Source of the DNA: DATEDA01 sp963754305
Lineage (GTDB): Bacteria; Pseudomonadota; Gammaproteobacteria; Burkholderiales; SG8-39
Assembly (NCBI GenBank): GCA_963754305.1
Contig: CAVWFR010000039.1
Location: forward strand, 25,542-89,541
DNA length: 64,000 nucleotides
Direction: 5' to 3'
How positions within the stretch are numbered: the stretch's first letter is position 1; the number at the start of each line of letters is the position of its first letter. Under the pieces are notes generated by a model. It did not search any database. It was not told where the DNA came from and saw only the letters and a program-made list of their open reading frames with translations. Shown in pieces: positions 61,631 through 64,000 of the stretch. The translations under genes and the position numbers were made by a program.

Positions 61631-63204
61631 ATGGCTGGTATCTGTCGCACGCTCGTTTTCGCCGGCGTTCTCCATACCCTCGAGCACGCTCGCGCATCCG
61701 CCCCATGCCCCCTACGACGACACCCAATTCGCCCCGATCACACGCTTCGGGCCGAGCGTCGGGGTGGAGGTCGTCGCCACCGGGTTGGTGGCGCCGGTCA
61801 AGGGCGTCGCCGCCCCCGGGCAACCGAACCGCCTCTACGTCGTCGATCAGCCCGGAATCCTGTGGGCCATCGATCTGAACACCAACACCAAATCGGTGTT
61901 CCTCGACGTGAGTTCGCGACTCGTGACGCTGGGCGTCTGCGGTCCCAATACCTTCGACGAGCGCGGCCTGCTGGGGTCGCTTTCCACCCCAACTACCAGC
62001 AGAACGGTCTGCTCTACACCTACACCTCCGAGCCGAACACCGGGCTGACTACCTTGCCCACCATCATCCCGGGCGTTCCTGACCACGAGAACGTGATCGC
62101 CGAGTGGCGGGTGCCCAACCCGGGCAACGCCGCGTCAGTGGTAGATCCGGGCAGCCGACGCGAGCTCATACGCGTGAGCCTGGCCGCAGTTCAACCATAA
62201 CGGCAGCGACCTCGCCTTCGGGCCCGACGGCAAGCTCTACATCTCCATGGGCGACGGCGGCAGCGCCGACGACGCCGACGGCCAGCTGTTCGTCACAGCC
62301 CCGCCCCATCACCCCGTCTGCGGCGAGACTGCGACCATCGGCCACCAGATGGATGGCAACGCCCAGAAGCTCAACACTCCGCTCGGGAAGGTCCTGCGCA
62401 TCGACGTCAACCCGCCGTTCACGCCGGGCAAGCAGTATCGCGTGCCCGCCGACAACCCCTTCGTCAACAGGCCCGGCGCGGTGGGCGAGATCTGGGCCTT
62501 CGGCCTCCGGAACCCCTTTCGATTCTCGTTCGACAGCCGCAGCGGCGCTCTCTATTTGGGCGACGTCGGCCAGAACGACATCGAGGAGGTGGACGTCATC
62601 GTCCGCGGCGGCAACTACGGCTGGAACTGCAAGGAAGGAACGCTGTTCTTCCACATCAACGGCAGCGTTCCGGACGACGGCTTCGCGAGCCGCGATCGCG
62701 ACCAGACCCGGACCGATTGCAACCCTCCGCCCATTCGATTCCGCGACCCGATCGCGCAGTACGACACCCACCACGAGGGCCACTCGGTCATGGGCGGGTT
62801 CGTGTATCACGGCCGCGGGATCCCGGACCTCCGCGGGAAGTACGTCTTCGGCGACTTCTCGGTGCTCTTCAAGTTCCCTACGGGTCCCCACGACTACGGG
62901 CGGCTGTTCTTCATCGACCCCGACGATAAGGACGGTAAGGATCGCCTCCGGAAGATCAGCCAGCTCCACGTCCTTCCCGGCGGTGCGCTGTCGCTCGCGC
63001 TGCTCGGCTGGGGTCAGGATGCCCGCGGGGAGCTCTACGTGCTCGGCAATATCTCCGGGCTTCCCTTCCCGGCCCCGAACGCGGACACCCACTCTCCCGG
63101 CCACGCCCACGGGGCGCGTGATCCGGCTCGTGCCCGCACCGAAGGTCGACGACGACCACGATCACCACGATAAGCATCACGACGATAAAGATCACGACAA
63201 CTAA
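61631..63204 (+). pseudogene. PQQ-dependent sugar dehydrogenase-like gene broken by frameshifts, with His/Asp-rich tail
   Basis: Four frameshifts break an otherwise collinear secreted sugar-dehydrogenase-like protein of about 520 residues. Signal peptide MAGICRTLVFAGVL at 61631; after a shift near 61696 VEVVATGLVAPVKGVAAPG; one G missing in the G run 61973-61976; next GVAFHPNYQQNGLLYTYTSEP; a shift near 62185; then the longest open part (62190-63085) with FGPDGKLYISMGDGG, NPFRFSFDSRSG and YLGDVGQNDIEEVDV; a shift near 63085; finally RVIRLVPAPKVDDDHDHHDK and more His/Asp to the stop. Beta-propeller GDH/sorbosone dehydrogenase family. Confidence 0.75.
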
Positions 63205-63229
63205 CTGACGTCTGTGCTGCTCGTGTTGC

Positions 63230-63261
63230 CCGCCGGCTCCCGCATTCTGCGGGGCCGGCGG
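63230..63261. terminator. Strong hairpin after the sugar dehydrogenase remnant
   Basis: ccgccgg (63230-63236) pairs with ccggcgg (63255-63261), extended inward by cccgc/gcggg around a five-base loop. No T tract follows, so termination is uncertain. Confidence 0.45.
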
Positions 63262-63374
63262 ACGTAGTACCACCATGCAGAATGGGGCAAGGAGAAGCCG
63301 AGATGAAATTAGGAATCTCCGCGTTATCGTTTGAATTTCCCGTAGCGCGACTCGATCTCTCCAAGGAGACGGGC

Positions 63375-63999
63375 ATGAAGCGCCTCATCCTATCCGTACT
63401 GAGCGTGGCGCTCGTCGGTGCGGCGCAGACGCCGGCTCGCGCGCTTCATCTACGACGAAGCCGTTAACGGTGACCTCTCGAATGACCGGCTCAACCCGAC
63501 CCTTCTCGTCGCGGGGCTGGGAGCGAATACGCTGACGGGCATGACGGTCACGTCATCGCCTCTTCCCGGCGGCCGCGACTTCGACTACCTCTCGGTGACG
63601 ATCCCGACCGGCCTGCTACTCAGCTCGGTGGTGCTGGCGAATTACTCCGGAGACGACCTAACCTTTTTCGGCATGCTAGCCGGCACGCCCTTCACGGTGC
63701 CGCCGACCGATCCCCCCGAAACGATCCCGCCGCGACTGCTGGGTTGGGTGCATCTGAGACCTGATCTGATCGGCAGCGACCTGTTGCCGACGATGGCCGC
63801 GCAGACGATGCCCGCACCGGTGATCGGGTTCACCGCGCCGTTGCCCGCCGGCGACTACAGCTTCTGGATTCAGGAAACGTCCGGCAATGCGGTGAACTAT
63901 TCGTTCACCGCCTCGGTTATCCCGGAGCCGTCGACCTTCGCGTTGTTCGGCTTCGGCTTGCTCGCGGTCGGGGCGCTGGTCCGGCGCCGCCGCGCCTGA
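63375..63999 (+). CDS. PEP-CTERM sorting-domain protein, signal peptide and body in different frames
   Basis: A signal peptide (MKRLILSVLSVALVGAAQTPA) starts at ATG 63375. The mature part (RFIYDEAVNGDLSNDR onward) is in the next frame, open from 63418; one extra base near 63440-63446 separates them. The C-terminus is a clear PEP-CTERM signal: VIPEPSTFALFGFG, a hydrophobic segment, and a final RRRRA. Such proteins are processed by an exosortase and usually accompany exopolysaccharide production. The body is a beta-rich secreted domain of unknown function. Confidence 0.8.
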
Positions 64000-64000
64000 C

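Noticed and set aside
1..64000. CRISPR arrays, complete insertion sequences, prophage
   Set aside because: No regularly spaced repeats, transposase or phage structural genes seen; the only mobile trace is the 28-codon integrase start at 61128.

Overview
The window reads as chromosomal DNA of a high-GC, sulfur-oxidising betaproteobacterium. The first 16 kb carries gene orders I associate with Betaproteobacteria: ilvN-ilvB divergent from a sigma factor/DUF3619/DUF3106/RDD block, lptFG divergent from pepA-holC-valS. Genes for dissimilatory sulfur metabolism follow. No rRNA operon, CRISPR array, complete insertion sequence or intact prophage is visible.

Layout. 1-6.2 kb: branched-chain amino acid synthesis (ilvN partial, ilvB), an ECF-type sigma factor with a putative membrane anti-sigma partner, and lptG/lptF for LPS export. 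6.5-16 kb: pepA, holC, valS, an MFS exporter and a two-component system. 15.8-21.9 kb (minus strand): sulfite dehydrogenase soeABC with tusA and three small cell-envelope genes. 22-27 kb: a metallophosphoesterase, aprM-aprB-aprA and convergent sat. 27.5-29.5 kb: soxC/soxD-like sulfite or sulfane dehydrogenase genes. 29.7-38.6 kb: a plus-strand operon with a Rieske oxygenase alpha and beta subunit, a 2Fe-2S/flavin reductase, a Rieske ferredoxin fused to a cyclic-nucleotide-binding-like (CNB) domain, and an ABC importer with one binding protein, two different permeases (one also fused to a CNB domain) and two different ATPases. 38.9-42 kb: a TctBAC tripartite transporter. 42-47.2 kb (minus strand): a MerR-TPR regulator, Ku, LigD and a DUF72 protein. 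47.3-64 kb: scattered single genes (TMEM175-like channel, deformylase, amidohydrolase, 5'-3' exonuclease, GGDEF/EAL protein, PhoX-like phosphatase, MgtC, EF-hand protein, PEP-CTERM protein) mixed with many gene remnants.

How the genes may work together. The 16-38 kb part looks like one sulfur-oxidation neighbourhood: SoeABC, AprMBA plus Sat, and SoxCD/SorAB-like enzymes are three routes that handle sulfite or sulfane sulfur. The Rieske operon next to them could import and oxygenate an organosulfur compound, releasing sulfite for these enzymes. This substrate assignment is inference. Sequences resembling sigma-54 (-24/-12) promoters precede both soxC and the Rieske operon, which would tie them to one regulatory circuit.

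The most unusual observation is the Rieske/ABC operon. Two otherwise unrelated proteins carry CNB domains with the same change (Trp instead of Glu in the phosphate-binding cassette), and the two ABC ATPases are complementary: one has a degenerate signature motif and the other lacks the switch histidine, so the dimer would have one normal and one degenerate ATP site. A second unusual pattern is a His/Asp-rich tail or insert on three unrelated, probably exported enzymes between 49.9 and 63.2 kb. Several genes (soxC leader, CNB-permease, sugar dehydrogenase, PEP-CTERM protein) are split by single-base frameshifts; these need raw-read confirmation before any biological reading.
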